This document shows positions 11,778 to 19,839 of a stretch of 64,000 nt of DNA, piece after piece; the stretch's first letter is position 1; the number at the start of each line of letters is the position of its first letter. Origin of the DNA: Lysobacter_L cavernae (GTDB taxonomy: Bacteria > Pseudomonadota > Gammaproteobacteria > Xanthomonadales > Xanthomonadaceae). Both the position numbers and the translations under genes were made by a program. Where the stretch lies: positions 62,001 through 126,000 of the forward strand of contig NZ_JBHRXK010000007.1 of the NCBI RefSeq assembly GCF_042648505.1, in the 5' to 3' direction. The notes below the pieces were generated by a model. The model did no database searches. It was given only the letters and a program-made list of their open reading frames with translations, and was not told where the DNA came from.

Positions 11778-12149
11778 TCAGCCCCGGCCGTGTGCCGGGG
11801 CTTTCTTTTGCTTGAGGATCTCGGCCAGGGCACGCGCATTGTTGTGCTCGGTATCGTGCGCCGCGTAGAGCAGGGTCAGCGTCTGCGCGCGCGCCAGCCT
11901 GCGCAACTCGGCCAGCGCCGGGTTGCCGGCCAGTTCTTCGGCATAGGCGCTGCGGAACGCGTCCCAGTGCTCGGGGTGGGCATGGAATTGCTTGCGCAGC
12001 GCATTGCTGGGGGCGATCTCCTTCATCCAGCGGTCGATGTGCGCGTTCGCCTTGCTCAGGCCGCGTGGCCACAGGCGGTCGACCAGGAGACGCAGGCCGT
12101 CGTCGGCCGCGGCGGCGTCGTAAACGCGCTTGAGCCGCGGCGCTGGCAT
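11778..12149 (-). CDS. DUF488 family protein
   Basis: A 123-residue protein of the short DUF488 type, marked by RLLVDRLWPRGLSK, the IDRWMKEIAPS region and TLLYAAHDTEHNNA. The function is not established. I chose ATG 12149, four bases after the asparaginase stop, over the upstream ATG 12185, which would overlap that gene by 32 bases and add an unconserved tail. It is the last gene of a short minus-strand unit. Confidence 0.8.
   Translation of the reverse strand: MPAPRLKRVYDAAAADDGLRLLVDRLWPRGLSKANAHIDRWMKEIAPSNALRKQFHAHPEHWDAFRSAYAEELAGNPALAELRRLARAQTLTLLYAAHDTEHNNARALAEILKQKKAPAHGRG
11780..11809. terminator. Bidirectional-type terminator between the second S8 gene and the DUF488 gene
   Basis: AGCCCCGGC pairs with GCCGGGGCT around CGTGT and is followed by TTTCTTTT, a good plus-strand terminator. 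Its left edge touches the stop codon of the convergent DUF488 gene. Confidence 0.85.
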
Positions 12150-12153
12150 GGCC

Positions 12154-12642
12154 TCAGCCCGTCGCCTCGAAACGGTTGGCGGCAACGTTCTTGCGGACCT
12201 TGGCCGGGTCCCAGATGCGGCCGTTCATGGCGATGTAGACGCCCGGCGGCAGGGTCTGCACCGCGCCGACCGCGCAGCCGACATTGAACTCGGCATCGGA
12301 GCCGCGGAACCGCGCCGGGCTCAGCGCGCCGGTCAACACGATGGTCTTGTCGGTCAGGCTGGACAGCACCTTGGCGGTCTCGACCATGGTGTCGGTACCG
12401 TGGGTGACCAGCACGTGCCGGGCCGGCTGCGCGGCGATCGCGGCGCGGATCAGCTCGCGGTCATCGGCGCTGATGTGCAGCGAGTCCTTGCGGATGATCG
12501 GGATGACGTTGAACTGGAAGGTGACGCCGAGCTCGCGCAGGATGCCACCGATCTGCGGCTCGCCGATCTGGTAATCCGACTTGTCGTCGAAGTAGATCTT
12601 GTCGATCGTGCCGCCGGTGGTGACGATGCAGAGCTGGTCCAT
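12154..12642 (-). CDS. Half-length asparaginase-domain protein
   Basis: The protein has 162 residues, against about 330 for full L-asparaginases. It carries both catalytic threonine motifs of the N-terminal domain: TTGGTID (Thr12) and VTHGTDTM (Thr83-Asp84). The C-terminal domain, which in full-length enzymes contributes to the dimer interface and active site, is missing with no sign of a frameshift; the next gene starts four bases later. Similar short asparaginase-domain proteins are annotated in other proteobacteria. ATG 12642 is used because the longer open frame upstream lacks homology. Enzymatic activity is uncertain. Confidence 0.8.
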   Translation of the reverse strand: MDQLCIVTTGGTIDKIYFDDKSDYQIGEPQIGGILRELGVTFQFNVIPIIRKDSLHISADDRELIRAAIAAQPARHVLVTHGTDTMVETAKVLSSLTDKTIVLTGALSPARFRGSDAEFNVGCAVGAVQTLPPGVYIAMNGRIWDPAKVRKNVAANRFEATG

Positions 12643-12709
12643 CGTGATAGTCGCGTGCTGGGGAATCGCCGCGATTATAGCGGTGTGGGCAGGCGGGCCC
12701 TGACCCGCC

Positions 12710-13045
12710 TTACGGCGTGCGCTTCCTGGCGAAACGCGCGCGCAGCCCCGGCAGGCTGGCGGCAAACACGATCACGATCGCCAGCACCAGCTCGGCGACG
12801 GCGTAGCCGCGCTCGCCCGGGCGTGAGTAGGCGACCATGATGCCGTGACTGAACCACGCCAGCGCCAACACGCCGGCCCAGAACGCGGCCCGGCGCGAGC
12901 CTCGCAGGGCGCCCGCGGCCAGTGCCAGCGGCGGCAGCGCGAACACCAGCAGTTCGGCCAGCGGCGACGGCTGCTGCCCGAACCAGGCGATGAACACGCC
13001 GGTCAGCGCCAGCAGCGCCGCTACCAGCACCTGACGCGCGCTCAT
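12710..13045 (-). CDS. DUF2069 small inner-membrane protein
   Basis: A 111-residue protein with four hydrophobic segments (about 5-23, 29-47, 53-71, 82-98), a basic C-terminus, and the overall pattern of DUF2069 proteins, including LAWFSHGIMVAYSRPGERGYA. Its ATG overlaps the TGA of the quinone reductase gene (ATGA), so the two are translationally coupled. This pairing with WrbA is common in gammaproteobacteria. Function unknown. Confidence 0.8.
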   Translation of the reverse strand: MSARQVLVAALLALTGVFIAWFGQQPSPLAELLVFALPPLALAAGALRGSRRAAFWAGVLALAWFSHGIMVAYSRPGERGYAVAELVLAIVIVFAASLPGLRARFARKRTP

Positions 13046-13635
13046 GCCGCCACCTTGGCGACCAGCGCGGCGAGGCGGCGGCCGAGCGCACGCGCCAGCT
13101 GCGCTTCCTCGTCGCTGGGCTGCGGGTCGTCGTCGCTGCCGGCAACGTGGCTGGCGCCGTACGGCGTGCCGCCGCTGCGCGTGCTGCTCAACGCCGGCTC
13201 GGTGTAGGGAATGCCCAGCAGCACGCAGCCGTGGTGCAGCAGCGGCACCATCATCGTCAGCAGGGTCGATTCCTGGCCGCCGTGCATGCTCGCGGTCGAG
13301 GTGAACACCGCCGCCGGCTTGCCGACCAGCGTGCCGCTGGCCCATTCGGCCACCAGCCCGTCGAGCCAGTGCTTGACCGGCGCGGCCATGTTGCCGAAGC
13401 GCGTGGGGCTGCCGAGCGCGAGGCCGGCGCATTCGACCAGGTCGCGCGCCTCGACGTACGGCGCGCCGTCCTCGGGCACCGGCGGCGCCGCGGTCTGCGT
13501 CACGGCCGCCACCGGCGGCACGGTGCGGATGCGCGCGCTGACCCCCTCGACCTCGCCGATGCCGCGCGCGATCTGCCGCGCCAGCCGCGCCACCGAACCG
13601 CCGCGGCTGTAGTAGAGCACCAGTATTTCGGTCAT
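13042..13635 (-). CDS. wrbA: NAD(P)H:quinone oxidoreductase, WrbA type
   Basis: A 197-residue flavodoxin-fold protein starting MTEILVLYYSRGGSVARLA, the FMN phosphate loop, with later STASMHGGQESTLLTM and the PFGAS-like region around TPYGASHV. WrbA enzymes carry out two-electron reduction of quinones using FMN and NAD(P)H in the cytosol. A good GAGGAG precedes ATG 13635; a longer frame upstream is ignored. It is the first gene of a unit with the DUF2069 gene and is divergent from yihY. Confidence 0.9.
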   Translation of the reverse strand: MTEILVLYYSRGGSVARLARQIARGIGEVEGVSARIRTVPPVAAVTQTAAPPVPEDGAPYVEARDLVECAGLALGSPTRFGNMAAPVKHWLDGLVAEWASGTLVGKPAAVFTSTASMHGGQESTLLTMMVPLLHHGCVLLGIPYTEPALSSTRSGGTPYGASHVAGSDDDPQPSDEEAQLARALGRRLAALVAKVAA

Positions 13636-13702
13636 CGCGTTCTCCTCGTGCGCACAGGATAGGCGATGCCGCGGCCACCGCGCATCGGTTACCCTCGCGA
13701 CG

Positions 13703-14971
13703 ATGGAACCCTTGGACTCCTTGAACCGCTGGAGCGACCGCATGCGCGACCGTGCGCGTGCCGGCACGTTCTTCCGTTTCCTGGCGCGGCGCTTCCTCGA
13801 CGACAACCTGTTCCAGGCCGCCGGCGCGCTGTCGTACACCACCGTGTTCGCGCTGGTGCCGCTGTCGATGGTGGTGTTCGGGGTACTGTCGGCGTTCCCG
13901 GTGTTCAGCCAGTGGAGCGACCAGCTCAGCAACTACATCTTCTCCAACTTCGTGCCGAGCGCGGCGCGTTCGGTCGAGGCGTACCTCAAGCAGTTCTCCG
14001 CCAATGCCGGCCAGCTCACCACCGCCGGCGTGGTCGCGCTGGTGGTGTCACTGCTGATCACTCTCAACGGCGTCGAGGCCACCTTCAACCGGATCTGGCG
14101 GGTCAAGTCGGCGCGGCCGCGGCTGGGGCGCTTCCTGGTGTACTGGACGGTGCTGACCCTGGGCGCGCTGATGGCCGCGGCGAGCCTGGCGCTGTCGGCG
14201 CGGTTCTTCGCCATGTCGGTGTTCGAGACCGAGGCCGGCCACCTCCTGCAGGGCCTGATGCTGCGGCTGGCGCCGATGCTGATCGAGCTGTTTGCCTTCG
14301 CTGCGATCTACCGGGTGGTGCCGCACCGCACGATCCACTGGCGCCACGCCATTGCCGGCGCGTTGCTGGCGACTTTGCTGTTCGAGACGGTGAAGTGGGG
14401 CATCGGCATCTACCTGGGCAGCTTCGGCTCGTACTCGAAGATCTACGGTGCGCTGGCGGTGGTGCCGATCCTGCTGCTGTGGATCTACCTGAGCTGGATT
14501 GCGGTGCTGCTCGGCGCGTCGCTGGCCTCGTCGATCTCGGCGTTCCGCTACCAGCCGGTCGGCATGCGCCTGCCGTTGGGTTACGAGATGTACGGCCTGC
14601 TGCGCCTGCTGGCGCGTTTCAACGAGACCCGTCGCGAAGGCCGCGGCCTGCACAGCGATGACATCCAGCAGCTCGAACCGATGCTGACCGACTCGCTGGT
14701 GCAGCAGATGCTGGCGCAGCTGTGCGAGATCAACGTGGTACGCCGCGCCGAGAGCGGCGAGTGGCTGCTCGCGCGCGACCTCGACGAGTTGTCGCTGGCC
14801 GAGCTGTACGAGGCCTGCCAGCTGCGCATCCCGATCGCCGAGACGCACCTGCCGTGCCGCGACGACTCGCTGGGGCAGTCCGCGGTCGCCGCGCTCGACG
14901 AATTGCGCCTGCCCCTGCGCGAACTATTGAAGCGCCGCGTATCCACCATCCACGCCGCCGACGAGGACTGA
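13703..14971 (+). CDS. yihY: YihY family inner-membrane protein
   Basis: A 422-residue protein with a YihY/virulence factor BrkB domain (about 20-285): RFLDDNLFQAAGALSYTTVFALVPL at the start of the first membrane segment, about six membrane segments, and a soluble C-terminal region of about 130 residues resembling a winged-helix tail. The family was once called ribonuclease BN by error. The role is unknown. Four bases separate it from the TlpA-like lipoprotein gene. Confidence 0.9.
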   Translation: MEPLDSLNRWSDRMRDRARAGTFFRFLARRFLDDNLFQAAGALSYTTVFALVPLSMVVFGVLSAFPVFSQWSDQLSNYIFSNFVPSAARSVEAYLKQFSANAGQLTTAGVVALVVSLLITLNGVEATFNRIWRVKSARPRLGRFLVYWTVLTLGALMAAASLALSARFFAMSVFETEAGHLLQGLMLRLAPMLIELFAFAAIYRVVPHRTIHWRHAIAGALLATLLFETVKWGIGIYLGSFGSYSKIYGALAVVPILLLWIYLSWIAVLLGASLASSISAFRYQPVGMRLPLGYEMYGLLRLLARFNETRREGRGLHSDDIQQLEPMLTDSLVQQMLAQLCEINVVRRAESGEWLLARDLDELSLAELYEACQLRIPIAETHLPCRDDSLGQSAVAALDELRLPLRELLKRRVSTIHAADED

Positions 14972-14975
14972 CCGA

Positions 14976-15569
14976 ATGCTTTCCCGCCGTACCTCTCCCT
15001 TCCTCGCCTTGGCGCTGATCACGCTGTCGCTGGGCGCCTGCAACAAGCCCGCCGAGGTGCCGCCGCCCGCTCCCGTCGCACCCGCTGCGACCACGCCGGC
15101 CGCGCCGTCGCCGTCCGAAGTGAAGCCCAACGCGGCCGCGCCGCAAGCCGCACCCGAGCTGAATGTCGCGACCTTGGACGGCGGCCAGTACGACCTGGCC
15201 GCGCATCGCGGCAAATGGGTGGTGGTCAATTTCTGGGCGACCTGGTGCAAACCCTGCCTGAAGGAGATGCCGGAGCTGTCGGCGCTGGACGCGATGCGCG
15301 ACCACGTCGAAGTGCTGGGCCTGGCCTACGAGGAAATCGACACGGCCGCCATGCAGGCCTTCCTCAAGAAGCACCCGGTGGTCTACCCGATCGCGATCGT
15401 CGATACCTACGACCCGCCCAAGGCGTTCGACACGCCGCGCGGGCTGCCGATGACGTACCTGATCGGGCCCGACGGCAGCATCGTCGACCGTTTTCTCGGG
15501 CCGGTCACCGCGCACGACATCGAGGCGGCGATCGCCAGGGCCGGCGGTCCCAAGGCGACAGGCGCGTAG
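14976..15569 (+). CDS. TlpA-like thioredoxin-fold lipoprotein
   Basis: A 197-residue protein. The signal sequence ends in lipobox L-G-A-C (Cys22), then a Pro/Ala-rich linker (about 25-58), then a TlpA/ResA-like redoxin domain with NFWATWCKPC (Cys91 and Cys94) and a cis-Pro loop GLPMTYLIG. It is likely a membrane-anchored periplasmic thiol reductase, for example for cytochrome c maturation or disulfide repair; the substrate cannot be told. Two bases separate it from the acylphosphatase gene. Confidence 0.88.
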   Translation: MLSRRTSPFLALALITLSLGACNKPAEVPPPAPVAPAATTPAAPSPSEVKPNAAAPQAAPELNVATLDGGQYDLAAHRGKWVVVNFWATWCKPCLKEMPELSALDAMRDHVEVLGLAYEEIDTAAMQAFLKKHPVVYPIAIVDTYDPPKAFDTPRGLPMTYLIGPDGSIVDRFLGPVTAHDIEAAIARAGGPKATGA

Positions 15570-15571
15570 CC

Positions 15572-15841
15572 ATGAGCGCCGCGCGTTTCATCGTCAGCGG
15601 CAAGGTGCAGGGCGTGTGGTTCCGCGCCGCCACCCAGGAGCAGGCGCGCGCGCTGGGCCTCAGCGGTTATGCGCGCAACCTGGCCGACGGCCGCGTCGAG
15701 GTGCTGGCAGCCGGCGACGCGCTGGCGCTCGACACGCTCACGGCGTGGTTGCGGCAGGGGCCGCCGCTGGCGCAGGTCGAGGACCTGGAGCGGCTGCCGG
15801 CACGCGACGATGAGGCGGGCGACGCGTTCTTGATCGGCTAG
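15572..15841 (+). CDS. acyP: Acylphosphatase
   Basis: An 89-residue cytoplasmic enzyme hydrolysing carboxyl-phosphate bonds. The signature is GKVQGVWFRAATQEQARALGL (the VQGVxFR phosphate-binding loop with catalytic Arg) and then GYARNLADGRVEV with the catalytic Asn. The length is usual. The stop codon lies within a 13-base tandem duplication, and the last residues (LIG) are read from it. Confidence 0.95.
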   Translation: MSAARFIVSGKVQGVWFRAATQEQARALGLSGYARNLADGRVEVLAAGDALALDTLTAWLRQGPPLAQVEDLERLPARDDEAGDAFLIG

Positions 15842-15856
15842 CGTGATCGGCTAGCG
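15831..15856. repeat. 13-base tandem duplication spanning the acylphosphatase stop
   Basis: TGATCGGCTAGCG occurs twice back to back (15831-15843 and 15844-15856). The first copy carries the TAG stop codon, and the second repeats it in the intergenic strip before the convergent ppk2 gene. Confidence 0.9.
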
Positions 15857-15888
15857 GCGCGCAGGTGACCGCGGTGAAGCGACGGCGC

Positions 15889-16665
15889 TCAATCGCGCAC
15901 CGGTTCGATGGGCTCGAGCACGCCGTAGCGCTCCTTGCGCGGCTTGCCGGGCAGCGGCGCCAGTGCGATCGGCTCGCCGGCCACGTGTGTGTCGGGCAGG
16001 CGGTCGAGCAGGTCGCGGATCAGGGTCAGGCGGCCGCGGCGCTGGTCGTTGAAATCGACCAGGGTCCAGGGCGCGTGTCCGGTGTGCGTGGCCTTGAGCA
16101 TGGCTTCGCGCGCACGGGTGTAGTCGGCGTACTTCTGCCGGGCGTGCAGGTCGATCGGTGACAGCTTCCAGCGCTTGAGCGGGTCGTCGAGGCGTTCGGC
16201 GAAACGCTCTTCCTGCTTGGCCTGGTCGCAGCACAGCCAGTACTTGAACAACACGATGCCGTCGTCGACCAGCAACTGCTCGAACGTCGGCGTCTGCCGC
16301 AGGAATGCCTTGACCTGCGCGTCGCTGGCGAAGCCCATGACCTTTTCGACGCCGGCGCGGTTGTACCAGCTGCGGTCGAACAGGGCGATCTCGCCGGCCG
16401 CGGGCAGGTGCGGCACGTAGCGCTGGAAGTACCACTGCGCGGCCTCGCGCTCGGTGGGCTTGGGCAGGGCGACCACGCGGCACTGGCGTGGATTGAGGTG
16501 CTCGGCGATGGCCTGGATCGCGCCGCCCTTGCCGGCGGTGTCGCGGCCCTCGAACAGCACCACCACGCGCTGCCCGGTTTTGTGCGCCCAACGCGCCATC
16601 GCCGCCAGCTCGATCTGCAACGACAGCAGCAGGGCCTCGTACTCCTTGCGCTTGAGCTTGCCCAT
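15889..16665 (-). CDS. ppk2: Polyphosphate kinase 2 family protein
   Basis: A 258-residue P-loop kinase with Walker A FEGRDTAGKGG (38-48), lid/binding residues around KPTEREAAQWYFQRY, and Walker B LFDRSWYNR (Asp97), all typical of one-domain PPK2. These enzymes phosphorylate nucleotides from polyphosphate. ATG 16665 shares bases with the TGA of the upstream HTH gene (TGATG), so translation is coupled; a GTG one codon earlier is the alternative. It is the last gene of the long minus-strand unit starting at hemA. Confidence 0.93.
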   Translation of the reverse strand: MGKLKRKEYEALLLSLQIELAAMARWAHKTGQRVVVLFEGRDTAGKGGAIQAIAEHLNPRQCRVVALPKPTEREAAQWYFQRYVPHLPAAGEIALFDRSWYNRAGVEKVMGFASDAQVKAFLRQTPTFEQLLVDDGIVLFKYWLCCDQAKQEERFAERLDDPLKRWKLSPIDLHARQKYADYTRAREAMLKATHTGHAPWTLVDFNDQRRGRLTLIRDLLDRLPDTHVAGEPIALAPLPGKPRKERYGVLEPIEPVRD

Positions 16666-17009
16666 CACGCGCCCCGGCGGCGGGTGGGCTTGGCGCCGGC
16701 CATGCTGCGCGCGACTTCGAGCAGGGCGCCCTGCTGGCGCGTGTTGAGCGCGCGGTAGGCGGCGAGCAGATCGTGCTCGCCCTGGGTGCGGGCGGGGTCG
16801 AGCGTGCCGGCCAGTTCCGCGAGCAGGGCGCCGGCCGGCACGCCGAACGCACGGGCGAGCGCATTGAGCTGGTCCTGGCCGGGCAGCTTGTCGCCCTTCA
16901 GCCAGGCGCTGACGGTGGCCGCGCCGACGCGCGGAATCGCCGTGGCGATGTCGGCGGCACTCAGGCCGCGGGCCTTGGCGAGCATGCGCAAGGTCGTGTC
17001 GAACGGCAT
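16665..17009 (-). CDS. Small HTH (XRE-like) DNA-binding protein
   Basis: A 114-residue protein with a Cro/CI-type helix-turn-helix at about 5-60 (AKARGLSAADIATAIPRVGAAT...WLKGDKLPGQDQLNALARAFGV) and a basic tail (TRRRGA). Its stop overlaps the ppk2 start. The coupling suggests it belongs with PPK2 or regulates the unit, which is inference from position only. It lies 18 bases after moaB. Confidence 0.8.
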   Translation of the reverse strand: MPFDTTLRMLAKARGLSAADIATAIPRVGAATVSAWLKGDKLPGQDQLNALARAFGVPAGALLAELAGTLDPARTQGEHDLLAAYRALNTRQQGALLEVARSMAGAKPTRRRGA

Positions 17010-17027
17010 GGCGTCACTCCGTTTGGG

Positions 17028-17549
17028 CTAGCGTTCCTTCAGGCGCGGGCGCAGCGTGGCGAGGTTGCAGGGCTTGGTGCGGGCATCGAGCTGGGCCTGG
17101 ATGATCTTCTCCCAGGCGGTGCGGCAGGCCGAGGTCGAGCCGGGCAGGGCGAACACGAAGGTGCCGTTGGCCAGCCCCGCGAACGCACGCGACTGCAAGG
17201 TCGAGGTGCCGATCTCGTCGAAGCTGATCGCGCGGAACAGCTCGCCGAAGCCGGGCATCTCCTTGTCGAGCAGTGGCAGCAACGCCTCGGGTGTGGAGTC
17301 GCGGCCGGTGAAGCCGGTGCCGCCGGTGACCAGGATGCCGTCGACGGCGTCGTCGGCGATCCATTGCGACACCGTCGCGCGCAACTGGTAGCGATCGTCG
17401 CGCAGCAGCTGGCGCTCGGCGAGGCGATGGCCGGACGCGGTCAACGCCTGCACCAGGTAATCGCCGGAGCTGTCTTCGGCCAGGCTGCGCGAGTCCGACA
17501 CGGTCAGCACGCACAGGTTCAACGGGATGAGGTCGCGTTCGGCAGTCAT
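17028..17549 (-). CDS. moaB: Molybdenum cofactor biosynthesis protein MoaB
   Basis: A 173-residue MoaB/MogA-fold protein with VLTVSDSRSLAEDSSGDYL, the molybdopterin-binding loop TGGTGFTGRDSTPEA, a DEIGTSTLQSRAFAG region and the PGSTSACRTAWE end. In proteobacteria MoaB is implicated in molybdopterin adenylylation or a related step. No other moa genes are nearby, so it is probably a stray copy carried in this unit. Confidence 0.93.
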   Translation of the reverse strand: MTAERDLIPLNLCVLTVSDSRSLAEDSSGDYLVQALTASGHRLAERQLLRDDRYQLRATVSQWIADDAVDGILVTGGTGFTGRDSTPEALLPLLDKEMPGFGELFRAISFDEIGTSTLQSRAFAGLANGTFVFALPGSTSACRTAWEKIIQAQLDARTKPCNLATLRPRLKER

Positions 17550-17576
17550 GGCGCGCAGCCTAACGCATCGTGCGGC

Positions 17577-19343
17577 TCAGTCGTCGCCGAGCGGGGCCGG
17601 TGGCAGTCCTTGCCGCTGGCGTTGCGCCATGCGCGTGACGATGGCGGCAAAGTCGGCAGCGAAGCCGCTCATGTCGAACAGGCCACTGTCGCGGCGCTGC
17701 TGCGCGAGCTGCGCACGCAAGACCGCCAGCGCCTGCGGGTCGCGGCCGAGTTCGACCGCGCGGGCGATGAAGGCCGCATCGCTGTCGACGTTCATTGTCG
17801 GCAGGCCGAGGTGGTGGTTGAGGCTGCCGGCGACCCGCGCGGCGAAGGTGGTGCCGGGCCGGGTCAGCACCGGGCAACCGGCCCATAGGGCATCGGAGGC
17901 GGTGGTGTGGGCGTTGTAGGGCTCGGTGTCGAGGAACAGGTCGGCGTGCTGCAGTCGCGCCAGATAGTCCGCATGCGGCTGCTTGCGCATGAACACCAGC
18001 CGCTGCGGATCGACGCCCTGTGCCTGCGCGAACGCGTGCAGGCGTGCATCGGCGTGGCCGGGGCCGGACAGCAGCCACAGCACGCTGCCCGGCACCTCGC
18101 GCAGCACCGCCAGCGCGCGGCCGATGCTGCGTGGGTTGAGCTTGTAGCTGTTGTTGAAGCAGGCGTAGACGACGCCGGTCGCGGGCAGGCCGCACTCGCT
18201 GCGCGACGGCGGCACAGCCGCAGCGCGCGTCGTGTCGGACGGTTGGAAGCAACGCGACAACCAGGCCACGGCCTCGCTGAAATCCGCCGCCAGCGCCGGC
18301 GGCAGGGTGTAGCGGTCGGCCAGCACGTAGTCGATCCACGGCGCCCCCGACGTGCCCGGGTAGGCCAGCCAGTTGACCTGCACCGGCGCCGGCCGCATCG
18401 CCAGCGCTTCCGGCGCGCCACCGCCGCCCCAGCCGCGCAGGTCGAACAGCACTTCGATGCCGGCGTCGCGGATCGCGGCAGCGACCTGCGCATGCGGCCG
18501 CATCGACACGTCGTGCAGCGCGTGCGCGGCGGCGTGCAGCCGCTGGCGGATCGGACTGCCGTCGTCGCGGTTGAGCGCGAACAGGTGCAGCTCGATGCCG
18601 GCCTGCGCCCGCAACGCTTCGAACATCGCCACCGTCAACAATCCGGTCGGGTGCGCGCCGAAGCCGTTGGAGAGAAAGCCGATGCGCACGGCGTCCGGAT
18701 TCGCGGCGGCATGGGGCGGCGGTGGCAATGGATGCACCGACTGCGCGATCGCGTGGGCGCGCAGTCGTGCGCAGCGCAACTGCTCGGCCGCGCTGGCGTC
18801 CTCGTTGAGAAACGCGAACGGCTCGACTGACGCGCTTCCGGCACTGACTGCCGCGCGCACCTGCTGTGCCAAGGCATCGAGATCGCGCCAGTCGCACAGC
18901 TTGCGGCGCCAGGCCAGCAGGTAGGCCGCGATCTGTGGCTCGTCCGGCGCCAGCGCGTGCGCGCGGGCGTAGGCCTCAGACGCGGCCTCGGCTTCGCCGA
19001 CGTCCTCCAGCGCGTGACCGAGCCAGACCGCGATGCCAGGGTGGTTCGGTGCGTTGGCGGTGGCGGCGCGCAGGCTGGCGACCGCCTCGGCGCGTTGCCC
19101 CTGCATCCATTGCGCGCGGCCGAGCCGGGCCAGAGCTTCCGGATGACCGGGGCGCAGTGTCAGCGCGCGTTGCGCCGCGACCTCGCCGGCGTGGGCGTCG
19201 CCGGCATCGAGTTCGTGCTCGGCCAGCACGATCCAGGCATACGCATCGCCCGGATTGCGCTCCAGCACGCGCCGCAGTTCGAGGCGCGGGTCGTTGCCGT
19301 GCCGATCGTCGAGGCGCGGATTGTCGGGGCGTGGATCACTCAC
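17577..19343 (-). CDS. SPINDLY-type O-GlcNAc transferase with TPR repeats
   Basis: A 588-residue protein. TPR-like helices fill about 20-145 (GDAYAWIVLAEHELDAGD and similar), then a GT41-type glycosyltransferase. The catalytic region has SNGFGAHPTG (His231), VNWLAYPGTSGAPWIDY, CFNNSYKLNP (Lys401), and the nucleotide-sugar loop DTEPYNAHTTASDALWAGCPVLT. This matches the structurally studied Xanthomonas campestris OGT homologue. The predicted activity is sugar transfer from a UDP-sugar to Ser/Thr of proteins; the substrate is unknown. I use GTG 19343, whose bases overlap the TGA of the GNAT gene (GTGA); the open frame continues upstream but overlaps GNAT. Confidence 0.9.
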   Translation of the reverse strand: MSDPRPDNPRLDDRHGNDPRLELRRVLERNPGDAYAWIVLAEHELDAGDAHAGEVAAQRALTLRPGHPEALARLGRAQWMQGQRAEAVASLRAATANAPNHPGIAVWLGHALEDVGEAEAASEAYARAHALAPDEPQIAAYLLAWRRKLCDWRDLDALAQQVRAAVSAGSASVEPFAFLNEDASAAEQLRCARLRAHAIAQSVHPLPPPPHAAANPDAVRIGFLSNGFGAHPTGLLTVAMFEALRAQAGIELHLFALNRDDGSPIRQRLHAAAHALHDVSMRPHAQVAAAIRDAGIEVLFDLRGWGGGGAPEALAMRPAPVQVNWLAYPGTSGAPWIDYVLADRYTLPPALAADFSEAVAWLSRCFQPSDTTRAAAVPPSRSECGLPATGVVYACFNNSYKLNPRSIGRALAVLREVPGSVLWLLSGPGHADARLHAFAQAQGVDPQRLVFMRKQPHADYLARLQHADLFLDTEPYNAHTTASDALWAGCPVLTRPGTTFAARVAGSLNHHLGLPTMNVDSDAAFIARAVELGRDPQALAVLRAQLAQQRRDSGLFDMSGFAADFAAIVTRMAQRQRQGLPPAPLGDD

Positions 19344-19819
19344 GTCGCGGCGGGCGCGGTCAGCGCGAGGTGGTAGCGCAGCGTGCCGTCGTAGAGCTGC
19401 CAGCCGGTGCGCTCGTACAGCGCCTGCGCCTCGCGGTTGTCGCCGGTGGTTTCCAGTTCGAGCCGGATCGCGCCGCCGTCGCGCGCGAAGTCGGTCGCGG
19501 CCTGCAGCAGCGCCTGCGCCACGCCTCGACGGCGTGCGGCGGCAGCCACGTACAGGTCGTTGAGCACCCACACCCGCGCGGCGCGGACCGAGGAGAACAT
19601 CGGATAGAGCTGGGTGAAGCCGGCGGGGGCACCGTCGAGCGTCGCCAGCAGCACGATCGACTCATTGCGATGCAGCCGTTGGCCCAGGAACTCGCGCGCC
19701 AGCGCTTCGTCGCTGCGCTGCTGGTAGAACTGGCGGTAGCCGTCGAACAGCGGCACCAGTGCGTCGAGGTCGTCGGGCCCGGCACGGCGGACGGCCGGGG
19801 CGGTGGCGAGGGTACGCAT
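19340..19819 (-). CDS. GNAT family N-acetyltransferase
   Basis: A 159-residue acetyltransferase with the acetyl-CoA loop in ARRRGVAQALLQAATDFA (R/Q-x-x-G-x-A type) and a C-terminal ALYERTGWQLYDGTLRYHL strand. ATG 19819 has AGGAGG upstream; a further ATG eight codons earlier is less likely. Its stop overlaps the GTG of the O-GlcNAc transferase gene, so the two are coupled. The substrate is unknown. Confidence 0.9.
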   Translation of the reverse strand: MRTLATAPAVRRAGPDDLDALVPLFDGYRQFYQQRSDEALAREFLGQRLHRNESIVLLATLDGAPAGFTQLYPMFSSVRAARVWVLNDLYVAAAARRRGVAQALLQAATDFARDGGAIRLELETTGDNREAQALYERTGWQLYDGTLRYHLALTAPAAT

Positions 19820-19839
19820 GCTGCCTCCTGCGATGGGTG

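Noticed and set aside
19344..19571. Longer N-terminus for the O-GlcNAc transferase
   Set aside because: The extension would run through the GNAT gene in another frame and is Arg-rich shadow sequence; GTG 19343 overlapping the GNAT stop is more sensible.
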